Shown one piece after another: positions 1-6,663 of a DNA stretch of 6,663 nucleotides. The notes below the pieces were generated by a model. That model was given only the letters and a program-made list of their open reading frames with translations, ran no database searches and had not been told where the DNA came from. This stretch comes from Flavobacteriales bacterium UBA4660 (GTDB lineage Bacteria; Bacteroidota; Bacteroidia; Flavobacteriales_D; Sanyastnellaceae), in contig DHLU01000248.1 of the NCBI GenBank assembly GCA_002405435.1, positions 1 through 6,663 on the forward strand, written 5' to 3'. Within the stretch, counting starts at the first letter, position 1, and every line of letters starts with the position of its first letter. Made by a program: the position numbers and the translations under genes.

Positions 1-2
1 GC

Positions 3-2510
3 AACCAGCCCCTGTTCGTTATAGACGGCATTCCCATTGAAAACAGCTACCGCGGCAGCAACCTGACCGACCAGGGCAACCGGGCACTCGACCTCAATCC
101 CGAAGACATCGAGAGCATCAGTGTGCTCAAAGGCGGTGCGGCCACCGCGCTTTACGGCTACCGTGCGTGATACGGGGTCGTGATGATCACCACAAAAAAA
201 GGCAGCCAGTCGAAAACACAGGTGTCCTTTTCTACCTCCACCACCTTTGACGAGGTCAACAAGCTCCCCGGCCGGCAAGGGCGCTGGTCGCAGGGAACCG
301 GCGGCTCCTTCGCTGCAGGAAGCCAGTTCAACTGGGGCGGGGTGCTGACCACTCCTTCCTACAACGAAGGCATCATGGATTTTTTCAAAACAGGTATGAC
401 CGGACAGCATAATGTAGCCGTAGAAGGAGGCAGCGCCACCTCTTCCTTTCACCTGTCGCTCGGCCACACACGGCAGACCGGTATCATTCCCAATACTGAC
501 CTTGTGCGCTCTTCGGTAAAACTGACAGCCGGACAGGAACTCTGGGGCAAAGTGAAAATCAACGCGCTCGCAGCCTATACCACATCAACCGCTAACCGAG
601 GCCAACGCGGAAGTAACCTCTCCGGGGTTATGCTCGGACTTATGCGCGCACCAGCGGGCTACGACCTGAGCAACGGATTTGATGATGCCGAAGACGTCGA
701 AGCTGCCTATATCAATCCAGACGGAACCCAACGCACCTATTTCGAAAATTACGACAACCCCTACTGGAGCGTCAACCGTAACGGAAATGAAAACGGAGTT
801 GACCGCCTCATCGGCGGACTTGAACTGACATGGCAGCTCAACGAGCACTGGCGCATACTCAACCGCACGGGAAGCGATTGGTACAGCGACAGGGTAAGGG
901 AGTACTGGGACAAACAAAGCAATGAGTTCAAGGACCTGGGAGGAAGAATTTTCATCGACCAGATCCACTACCACTCCATCAACAACGACCTCGTTCTTGC
1001 GTACACAGGCAACCCATCATCGGCCATCGAAGTAGATGCGTTGGCCGGACATAATTTCTATAACACCACCGAAGCTGAAACCTTCGCCGATGGTGTCGGA
1101 TTTGTGCTGGATGACTTTTATGACGTGTCGAACGTAAGTGCGGTGGACCTGCTGGTCGACGACAACTTCTCTCAGGAACGCACCGTCAGTGCTTACGGTA
1201 ACCTCACTCTGGGCTACAGGAAGTGGCTCTACCTGGACATGACCGCGCGCAACGACTGGTTTTCTACGCTGCCCAAACAAAACAACTCCGTCTTTTACCC
1301 TTCGGCGAGCGCTGCCATCGTGTTTTCCGAATTCCTGGAAAACAGCCTACCCGAACTCGGCTTCGGCAAGCTGAGAGTTTCCTACGCCGAAACCGGCAAC
1401 GGTGCACCGGCACCATACCTGACCGCTGCCTTTTTCGAACAATCAGGACAAATACAATGGCAACTCGTGTATGAACCCTCGTCGTTCGTATTCAATCCTG
1501 ACCTCAGACCCGAACGCCTGCAATCTTTTGAACTGGGGGCCGATCTACGCTTTTTTTCCGGAAGACTCACCACAGACATCACCTGGTATAACAACAATAC
1601 CATCGACCAGATTCTGTTTGTGCCGGTGCCGGCGAGCAGTGGTTATCTCGAGACAGTCTTCAATGCCGGGAATATCCGCAATACAGGACTTGAAGTCGTG
1701 CTCACCGCGCAGCTGACGCGTGAAAGTGAAACTGGTTTGTCGTGGTCGTCTACCGTCAATTTTACCCGAAACCGCAATGAAGTGGAATCACTTGCGGAAG
1801 GCACCGACCTCATCGCACTGCCGTCATACGGACTGGCCTCTACGCAGAGTGTGGTCGCTGTGGGCCAGCCCTACGGCATGCTCTACGGAGGCGCCTGGGC
1901 GCGCGATGCGGCCGGAAACATCCTGGTAGATGAATTGGGCTACCCCATCAAAGATGCCGAAAGACAATTGCTGGGTAATCCCAATCCTGACTTCCTCGCA
2001 GGATGGAGAAATGACCTGCGCTGGAAAAATGTGACGTTGACCATGCTTTGGGATATCCGTGCGGGCGGATTCATGCACAATGGAACCAGGGCCGTCATGC
2101 TTTACCACGGCACACACATTGACACCGAAAACCGTGATACGGAAACCATCGTCTGGGAAGGGATAAACCAGACGACCGGCGCGCCCAACAATATCCCCGT
2201 TGCCCTCGATGAGGATTTCTACAGCCGCTACTCACTGCAGTATGTCAGCGAAGCGGTGATGGAGGAAGTAAACTGGGTCAGGCTGCGCGACCTCAGCGTT
2301 ACTTACAACCTGCCCACAGCAATGTGTAAAAAATTACACACGCGAAACCTCTCGGTGTCACTCACCTCGCGCAACCTGTTTTTATGGACCAGCTATTCGG
2401 GCATTGATCCTGAGACCAACCTGAGCGGTGCAGCCAATTCGATCGGGCGCGATTATTTCAACTCACCCAACACCCGGAGCTATGGCTTTGCCATTCGGGC
2501 ATCCTTCTAA
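3..2510 (+). CDS. SusC/RagA-family TonB-dependent outer-membrane transporter, 5'-partial, interrupted by an in-frame TGA
   Basis: This is an outer-membrane beta-barrel channel that, in the SusCD family, imports oligomeric nutrients using TonB energy, with SusD as its lid. The window opens inside the plug domain (NQPLFVIDGIPIENS at 3-47). The family signature follows (SVLKGGAATALYGYRA, then a stop, then YGVVMITTKKG, 120-203), and the barrel runs to the C-terminal Phe (AIRASF) expected of BAM substrates. Late barrel landmarks are WVRLRDLSVTYNLP and RNLFLWTSYSGIDPETNLSG. About 834 sense codons are present. Family members are usually around 1000 residues, so the signal peptide, the carboxypeptidase-D-like domain and the TonB box should lie upstream. 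The TGA at 168-170 is in frame with both halves and is the only lesion seen. The long frame after it opens at GTG 180, but that is an internal Val and not a credible start. Family assignment is secure. Whether the gene is functional is not, and the substrate cannot be read from the sequence. Confidence 0.9.
168..170 (+). other. In-frame TGA stop within the SusC/RagA signature motif
   Basis: The frame upstream (3-167) and downstream (171-2510) is continuous and gives recognisable SusC sequence on both sides, with TGA where the family normally has a small residue (the usual pattern is LYGSRAANGVV; here LYGYRA-stop-YGVV). The neighbouring Tyr also replaces the usual Ser, so two departures from consensus sit within about 15 bases. 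TGA appears to be a normal stop here: the permease at the right edge ends in TGA, and no TGA interrupts the other two genes. A point mutation (for example GGA to TGA) or a base-call error explains it best. Confidence 0.9.
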
Positions 2511-2522
2511 AGCCCTGTGAAC

Positions 2523-3893
2523 ATGAAAAAGAACGTTTACTCCCTCTCACTGATCGCAGTCGTGTTGTCGATGGGCGAATGGTCGTGCCGGCTGGAAGAC
2601 ATCAATGAAAATCCCAACGGCCCCGTTGAAATCAACGTGAGCCTGCTGCTACCTTCCGCACAGCGTGACCTGGCTAACGCCATCTGCGGCAGGCTCTTTC
2701 GCTACCATGGCATCGCAGCCCAGCAACTCAAGGGAACCGATAACCAGGAACTGCTGATGGAGAATTACAATCCCGATGAGCTGTTTGTAGGGTACCCATG
2801 GGAAGACCTGTACAGTGGTCCCATGATCAACCTGGCCGTTATCCGAAAAGATGCGGAGGCCCAACAGGCTCCGGCGTACAAGGCCGTGGCCAATATCCTG
2901 CTTGCATTGTGTACCGGGCTAATCACAGATACATGGGGAGATGCCCCAGTGTCGGAGGCACTGCAGGGAGGAGACCAACTCTATCCACGCTACGATATCC
3001 AGTCAGACATCTATGCCCAACTCCATGCCTGGCTCGACGAGGCCATCGTGCTGGCTGATGCCGAATCTCCGCGAACACCCGGTGCCGATGACCTGGTATA
3101 CGGGGGCGATATGGAAGCGTGGAAAAAAGCAGCGTGGGCCCTCAAGGCACGCTACTACATCCATACCACCGGTGTGGAAGTGCAATCAGCATCCCTCGCG
3201 CTTGATGCCGTGCAGCAGGCGTTTAGCAGCACTGCGGGAAATTGCCAGTATCCCTATTCAGGTGCAGCTTCAGACAGCAACCCGATCAACAACTTTTTTA
3301 CCTCATCAGCCTACGCCGTAGTCGATCCGCAATTTGTGTCGGTGATGGGCATCAGCGATCCGAGGTTTTCTCATTTCATCGATATCATTCCCTTCACCGG
3401 CGGACAGAGCAAGGTCGGAGACTTCCGGGGACTCGCCCAATCGCCCGGTGTTTTCATTGATGCAACCGAACTGAAATTTATCGAAGCCGAAGCCCGCCTG
3501 CGGCTGGGAGACCAGGATGGTGCCCAGGCGGCACTGGAGTCAGCGGTGGGCGAATCTTGTGCTGCGGTGGAGAGTTTTCTTGGCACTGATCTTCCCGATG
3601 GTGATGTCAACGAACTCATAGCATCCATGACCCTCAGCGGAAACTTTGACCAGGACCTCGCCCTGGTAATGGAACAGAAATACATCGCCCTGTTTACCTC
3701 CCCGGAATGCTGGACCGACTGGAGACGTACGGGGTATCCACCACTCGAACCCAATGAAAACGGCAATAGTGATTCCAATCCGGGAGGAGAAATACCGAGA
3801 AGGTTAATCTACCCGCAAAGCGAACGTTTGCTCAACCCCAATTTCCCAGGAAGCGTGACCATGCAAGACCGCATCTGGTGGGACAACAATTAA
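2523..3893 (+). CDS. SusD/RagB-family surface nutrient-binding lipoprotein
   Basis: This is the binding partner of the preceding SusC transporter. It should be anchored at the cell surface by a lipid and capture ligand over the SusC barrel. I chose ATG 2523 (MKKNVYSL...) over the GTG two codons upstream because it gives a normal lipoprotein leader: positive start, hydrophobic core, then Cys22 followed by RLEDINENPNGP, the NPN element typical of SusD-like proteins. The lipobox is weak, with Glu at -3 and Trp at -2. Family landmarks follow in order: a TPR-like helical segment with AYKAVANILLALCTGLITDTWGDAP (about residues 118-142), YPRYDIQSDIYAQL (154-167), DDLVYGGDMEAWKKAAWALK (189-208), ATELKFIEAEARLRLGD (314-330), and a C-terminal WTDWRRTGYPPLEPN then IPRRLIYPQSE (397-435). 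At 456 residues it is slightly short for the family but looks complete. The 12-base gap from susC and 6-base gap to the next gene indicate one transcript. The closest family appears to be SusD-like group 2; ligand unknown. Confidence 0.93.
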   Translation: MKKNVYSLSLIAVVLSMGEWSCRLEDINENPNGPVEINVSLLLPSAQRDLANAICGRLFRYHGIAAQQLKGTDNQELLMENYNPDELFVGYPWEDLYSGPMINLAVIRKDAEAQQAPAYKAVANILLALCTGLITDTWGDAPVSEALQGGDQLYPRYDIQSDIYAQLHAWLDEAIVLADAESPRTPGADDLVYGGDMEAWKKAAWALKARYYIHTTGVEVQSASLALDAVQQAFSSTAGNCQYPYSGAASDSNPINNFFTSSAYAVVDPQFVSVMGISDPRFSHFIDIIPFTGGQSKVGDFRGLAQSPGVFIDATELKFIEAEARLRLGDQDGAQAALESAVGESCAAVESFLGTDLPDGDVNELIASMTLSGNFDQDLALVMEQKYIALFTSPECWTDWRRTGYPPLEPNENGNSDSNPGGEIPRRLIYPQSERLLNPNFPGSVTMQDRIWWDNN

Positions 3894-3899
3894 TACCCC

Positions 3900-5240
3900 A
3901 TGCACACAACGCTATCTAACCCAGTGGCCCGCTGCCTTAAGACACCGGTCGTGAAACTGCTCGCCGCCCTGCTCCTGCTCGCCGGATTCCGGGCCTCCGG
4001 GCAAGTCTATACAAGCTACCTCACCGGCGATTCCGCCGATGCAATAGTAACCCCATCCTTCGGTGTGTTGCTCGCCGGTGGTGCGGGAGACAGCGACCCT
4101 GCCATGACATGGTTTCTCGAAAAAGCCAACGGCGGCGATATTCTCGTGCTGCGCGCAAGCGGAGCCGACGGCTACAATGGTTACCTATTCAGTGACCTCG
4201 GCGTCACCGTCAACAGTGTTGAAACCATCGTATGCCATACGGCTGCCTCCGGCAATGACCCCTATGTGGTCGAACGCATCAGTGAAGCTGAAGCCATTTT
4301 TTTTGCCGGCGGTGACCAGGCCGATTACCTGAATTTCTGGAAAGACAAACCCGCCGAAACTGCGCTCAACAACCACATCAACGTGAAGGGCGGCGCCGTG
4401 GGTGGTACCAGCGCAGGCATGGCCATACTCGGCGGTCATTACTTCTCAGCAGACAATGGAACGGTCTTCTCCGATGAAGCGCTCGCAAATCCCTACAACA
4501 ACTACATGACCCTCGGTCACTGGGATATGCTGCAGGTACCTTATATGCACGATGTCATCACCGACACACACTACAACGATCCCGACCGCAAAGGCAGGCA
4601 CATGGCCTTTCTCGCCAGGATTATTTCAGACGGCTATCCTCAGGCGCTGGGCATTGCCTGCAATGAATACGTTGCCGTAGTCTTTGATGAAGACGGCCTC
4701 GCGCAGGCCTATGGTGAATATCCCGATTACGACGACCACGCATGGTTTCTCCGACATGGCTGCGAAAACCCCTGGACACCGGAAATCTGCATGCCCGCTC
4801 AACCGCTGACGTGGGAAAGAAACCAAACCGCCCTGTACGTTTTCCGGATGGATGCCACCACCGGCGCAGACAACTCCTTTGACCTCAGCGACTGGACCTC
4901 GGCCAGCGGAGGTAACTGGCAGGAATGGTACGTGCAGGCAGGCATCCTGACCACCAATGAGGTGTCCTTCGGACCCCAATGCCCGCTCAATCCCGTCACC
5001 GGATTGAGTGAAAACATCAGGGAAAATGGCTGGTCGATTGCCCCCAATCCGATCAGCGACCAGCTGCGTATTACAGGCCATACAGGCGATCTTGCCGTGT
5101 ACGATATACTCGGCAACCGGGTAATGCTCTCCGCTACCCCCTATGCAAAAGGCCTGGTCGTCGATACCTCGGCCCTGGCGCCAGGCACTTACCTCGCTTG
5201 TGCACCCGGAAAAACCCCGCTGATTTTTGTCCGACAATAA
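3900..5240 (+). CDS. Secreted peptidase S51 / cyanophycinase-like enzyme with T9SS type-A sorting domain
   Basis: This is a serine peptidase-like protein of family S51, which includes cyanophycinase (cuts poly-Asp-Arg to beta-Asp-Arg) and aspartyl dipeptidase PepE. Residues 1-34 form a signal peptide (hydrophobic core 17-30, likely cut after ASG). The S51 fold spans roughly 50-285, with FFAGGDQ (134-140), the nucleophile elbow GGTSAGM (168-174, Ser171) and DTHY (222-225, probable catalytic His224), followed by Arg230 and Arg233. Residues 285-365 form an extra region with Cys288, Cys297 and Cys361 and a Trp-rich stretch. Residues 370-446 match the T9SS type-A sorting domain (SIAPNPISDQLRI, LAVYDILGNRV, VDTSALAPGTYLA, terminal basic tail), so it should be exported by signal peptide and then across the outer membrane. 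The start lies 6 bases after susD, making it the third gene of the operon. At 446 residues it is longer than a bare cyanophycinase (about 270) because of the added modules. The exact substrate is inferred, not shown. Confidence 0.88.
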   Translation: MHTTLSNPVARCLKTPVVKLLAALLLLAGFRASGQVYTSYLTGDSADAIVTPSFGVLLAGGAGDSDPAMTWFLEKANGGDILVLRASGADGYNGYLFSDLGVTVNSVETIVCHTAASGNDPYVVERISEAEAIFFAGGDQADYLNFWKDKPAETALNNHINVKGGAVGGTSAGMAILGGHYFSADNGTVFSDEALANPYNNYMTLGHWDMLQVPYMHDVITDTHYNDPDRKGRHMAFLARIISDGYPQALGIACNEYVAVVFDEDGLAQAYGEYPDYDDHAWFLRHGCENPWTPEICMPAQPLTWERNQTALYVFRMDATTGADNSFDLSDWTSASGGNWQEWYVQAGILTTNEVSFGPQCPLNPVTGLSENIRENGWSIAPNPISDQLRITGHTGDLAVYDILGNRVMLSATPYAKGLVVDTSALAPGTYLACAPGKTPLIFVRQ

Positions 5241-5276
5241 TTTTTTTCGGTGTAGGGACTTTTCTTAAATATTGTA

Positions 5277-5298
5277 ATTCAGGTATTTACACCTGAAT
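5277..5298. repeat. Perfect inverted repeat / hairpin ATTCAGGT-N6-ACCTGAAT
   Basis: The two 8-base arms (5277-5284 and 5291-5298) are exact reverse complements around a 6-base spacer. On RNA this makes a small hairpin 36 bases after the S51 stop codon. There is no T run right after it, so it is not a standard intrinsic terminator. It may protect the operon mRNA 3' end or be a protein-binding site. Function unknown. Confidence 0.6.
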
Positions 5299-5322
5299 CT
5301 GGGAAGGGTATGGCCTACAGTA

Positions 5323-5343
5323 CATTTTTTTTCAAAAAAAATG
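5323..5343. repeat. 21-bp A/T palindrome CAT8-C-A8TG
   Basis: Ten-base arms, CA plus eight T and eight A plus TG, surround a single central C (5333). On + strand RNA the run of eight U could add to transcript ending for the S51 operon, but no GC-rich stem precedes it. It could equally be a bent or flexible DNA spot. The structure is certain; any role is not. Confidence 0.5.
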
Positions 5344-5388
5344 AAACCTCCACGGAACTGCCCCCGTTAAAAACCCCGGAATGAATCA

Positions 5389-5453
5389 TTAAGGTTTTGA
5401 TCATTTCAAAAATCTTCTCTGAAACAAGAGTAGTTAAGGTTAATTAAGGTTAA
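5389..5453. repeat. TTAAGGTT repeats, including a tandem TTAAGGTTAA pair
   Basis: TTAAGGTT occurs at 5389-5396, 5434-5441 and 5444-5451. The last two belong to an exact tandem duplication of the 10-mer TTAAGGTTAA (5434-5443 and 5444-5453), placed one helical turn apart. The repeats lie just before the shared terminator. They could be a binding site for a regulator or a simple replication-slippage repeat; nothing in the sequence decides. Confidence 0.5.
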
Positions 5454-5460
5454 GCAAGAA

Positions 5461-5486
5461 AAAGCCCCGCTAACGAGCGGGGCTTT
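5461..5486. terminator. Bidirectional intrinsic terminator
   Basis: A perfect 10-bp stem (AAAGCCCCGC at 5461-5470 with GCGGGGCTTT at 5477-5486) surrounds the loop TAACGA. Read on the minus strand it sits 19 bases after the permease stop and is followed by TTCTTGC, giving a five-T run together with the stem end. Read on the plus strand it is followed by CTCTTTA. It should end permease transcripts and stop read-through from the operon, 220 bases past the S51 stop codon. Confidence 0.88.
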
Positions 5487-5505
5487 CTCTTTATAGCCAG
5501 TTGAA

Positions 5506-6663
5506 TCAATCTTTTTTCGCCTGGTGGGCTCCTTTGCGGAGTTTGCTCTTCTTAGCCCCGTATCCGAAATACAACAGGATACCGGCCAGCATCCATCCGA
5601 GGGCTACACGCAGGGTGGTGGCATCGAGTGAGATAATCATCAGGCCACAAACCACCACTCCGAGTATCGGCACCAGCGGCACCAGCGGCGTCTTGAAGGG
5701 TCGCTTGAGTTCGGGATTGGTCCTGCGCAGCATCCACACACCGGCACTTACCAACACGAAGGCGAACAGGGTTCCAAATGAGGTCAGGTCACCCGCCACG
5801 CTGCCCGGCACAAAGGCAGCGAAGGCGCCTACAAATACAAATAAGATCCAGTTTGACTTATAGGGTGTGCGGAATTTCGGATGCAATTGGGCAAAAACTC
5901 CGGGCAACAGGCCGTCGTTGGACATAGAATAGAATACACGGCTCTGCCCCAGCAGCATCACGAGGATGACGGAACTGAATCCTGCCAGAATAGCGACTGT
6001 CACGGAAGTGGCGAGCCAGCCGTAACCGGGCATGTAGGTGGTGATGGCATACGCTACCGATGCCTCCTTGCCGCGTGTAGGGTCTGCGAAATCCTGCCAG
6101 TTGGCCACACCCGTCAGTACATAGCTGAACAATACGTAAAGCACCGTACAAATAGCCAGCGAGCCGAGAATGCCGATCGGCATATCCCGCTTGGGATTTT
6201 TCGCCTCCTGCGCTGCCGTGCTTACCGCATCGAAACCGATAAAGGCAAAAAACACAATGGCAGCGCCTCCGAGTACACCGCCCCATCCATATTCAAAAAT
6301 GCCTTCATGCCCAACAACGCCTTTGGGTATGAGATAAGGGGTGTAGTTATCCGGGTTGATAAACTGAAAGCCAATGGCAATAAACACCAGCACAATGGCC
6401 ACCTTGATGAATACGATTATGCCATTGACCCGCGCAGACTCCTGAGTACCTTTAATCAGCACCAGCGTAAGCAAAAGCAGAATCACCAGTGCAGGGGCAT
6501 TGAGGATGCCGCTGGTAACAGTTACCAGTTGCTGCGCTGCCAGGGGCAGGTCCTTAAACTGGTCTGCATTGAGGTTGAGCACCCCCTCCTTTACAGCACC
6601 GGAAAGGTTTCCATTCACCGCAAGCACCTGGGCAATGGAATCTCCGGTTACCTGATAGATTTT
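5506..6663 (-). CDS. APC-superfamily amino acid permease, CAT/YfnA-like, N-terminus outside window
   Basis: This is an inner-membrane amino acid transporter. The frame stays open to the right edge (KIYQVTGDSIAQV at 6663-6625), so the GTG at 6627 is an internal Val and the gene is cut by the window, leaving 385 residues. Marks of the cationic amino acid transporter group are FFAFIGFDAVSTAAQEAKNP (138-157 of the visible part), followed by KRDMPIGI, and GQSRVFYSMSNDGLLP (239-254). About eight to nine hydrophobic helices are visible, for example around 51-72, 80-102, 127-147, 162-185, 212-240, 271-287, 293-311, 327-346 and 349-367. A basic cytoplasmic tail (GAKKSKLRKGAHQAKKD) closes the protein. 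Full-length relatives have about 12 or more helices, so two to four are missing. An extracytoplasmic loop lies near the visible start. The gene converges on the SusCD-peptidase operon with its own terminator, so it is separately transcribed. Family is secure; the actual amino acid cannot be read from sequence. Confidence 0.9.
   Translation of the reverse strand, partial: KIYQVTGDSIAQVLAVNGNLSGAVKEGVLNLNADQFKDLPLAAQQLVTVTSGILNAPALVILLLLTLVLIKGTQESARVNGIIVFIKVAIVLVFIAIGFQFINPDNYTPYLIPKGVVGHEGIFEYGWGGVLGGAAIVFFAFIGFDAVSTAAQEAKNPKRDMPIGILGSLAICTVLYVLFSYVLTGVANWQDFADPTRGKEASVAYAITTYMPGYGWLATSVTVAILAGFSSVILVMLLGQSRVFYSMSNDGLLPGVFAQLHPKFRTPYKSNWILFVFVGAFAAFVPGSVAGDLTSFGTLFAFVLVSAGVWMLRRTNPELKRPFKTPLVPLVPILGVVVCGLMIISLDATTLRVALGWMLAGILLYFGYGAKKSKLRKGAHQAKKD

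Larger units (their letters stand above)
5241..5505. other. Intergenic region between converging genes
   Basis: This 265-base stretch lies between the stop of the S51 gene (+) and the stop of the permease (-). It is visibly more AT-rich than the genes. It starts with a run of seven T directly after the TAA, then holds a hairpin (5277-5298), an A/T palindrome (5323-5343), TTAAGGTT repeats (5389-5453) and a strong terminator hairpin (5461-5486). I see no tRNA, no convincing promoter and no credible protein gene. Confidence 0.8.

Noticed and set aside
168..170. TGA recoding (as glycine, tryptophan or selenocysteine)
   Set aside because: The permease ends at TGA at its natural C-terminus and the genes look like ordinary Bacteroidota genes; no selenocysteine context is expected in SusC. 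A mutation or base-call error is simpler.
585..974. 129-codon minus-strand frame inside susC
   Set aside because: It is antisense to a confidently identified barrel sequence, with no recognisable motif; a shadow frame.
2323..2340. Inverted repeat TGTGTAA-AAAA-TTACACA near the susC 3' end
   Set aside because: It lies within well-conserved SusC codons, is AT-rich with a 7-bp stem, and has no T run; likely chance, although a minor effect on susD mRNA cannot be excluded.
180..2510. A separate, complete gene starting at GTG 180
   Set aside because: The GTG is the internal Val of the SusC signature and lacks any signal peptide or upstream start context; SusC coding sequence continues in frame on the other side of the TGA.
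4626..5237. 203-codon minus-strand frame inside the peptidase gene
   Set aside because: It overlaps the S51 and sorting-domain coding sequence entirely and has no recognisable domain; a shadow of biased codon use.
5310..5384. Small 24-codon ORF beginning MAYSTFFFKKNE, with purine-rich GGGAAGGG just before it
   Set aside because: It spans the A/T palindrome, the SD-like stretch is too close to the ATG, and the composition reflects homopolymer runs rather than a protein.
6625..6627. GTG at 6627 as the permease start
   Set aside because: The frame is open to the window edge, and the family needs further N-terminal helices, so this is an internal Val.
1..6663. CRISPR array, insertion sequence, tRNA or rRNA
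   Set aside because: No spaced direct repeats of CRISPR type, transposase-like coding sequence, or structured RNA sequences were seen on either strand.

Overview
The window looks like a piece of a Bacteroidota (Bacteroidetes) chromosome. Three marks point there: an adjacent SusC/RagA and SusD/RagB gene pair, a secreted enzyme ending in a type IX secretion system (T9SS) type-A sorting domain, and gene starts without clear Shine-Dalgarno sequences. I cannot place it at genus level.

Positions 3-3893 (+) hold a SusC-like TonB-dependent outer-membrane transporter, whose 5' end lies outside the window, followed 12 bases later by a complete SusD-like surface lipoprotein. The susC reading frame carries an in-frame TGA at 168-170. 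It falls inside the hallmark SusC/RagA signature just before the barrel, and the rest of the gene (to 2510) is clean. This is a real nonsense mutation or a base-call error.

Positions 3900-5240 (+) start only 6 bases after susD and encode a secreted peptidase-S51/cyanophycinase-like enzyme. It has a signal peptide, a GTSAGM nucleophile elbow and a T9SS C-terminal domain. The three genes look like one operon. The most interesting reading is that the SusCD pair is dedicated to a peptide-type substrate, such as cyanophycin (poly-Asp-Arg) or other beta-aspartyl peptides, rather than a glycan. The enzyme would cut at the cell surface, SusD would bind products and SusC would import them. This is inference from gene order and family membership. 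Two of six residues of the known cyanophycinase pocket appear substituted, so the true substrate may differ.

Positions 5241-5505 contain no convincing gene. They hold a perfect 8-bp hairpin, a 21-bp A/T palindrome, a tandem TTAAGGTTAA repeat and a strong GC-rich terminator shared by the converging genes.

Positions 5506-6663 (-) carry the C-terminal 385 residues of an APC-superfamily amino acid permease resembling the cationic amino acid transporter (CAT/YfnA) group. Its start lies beyond the right edge. It converges on the operon and is not part of it; a link through arginine or another amino acid is possible but unproven.
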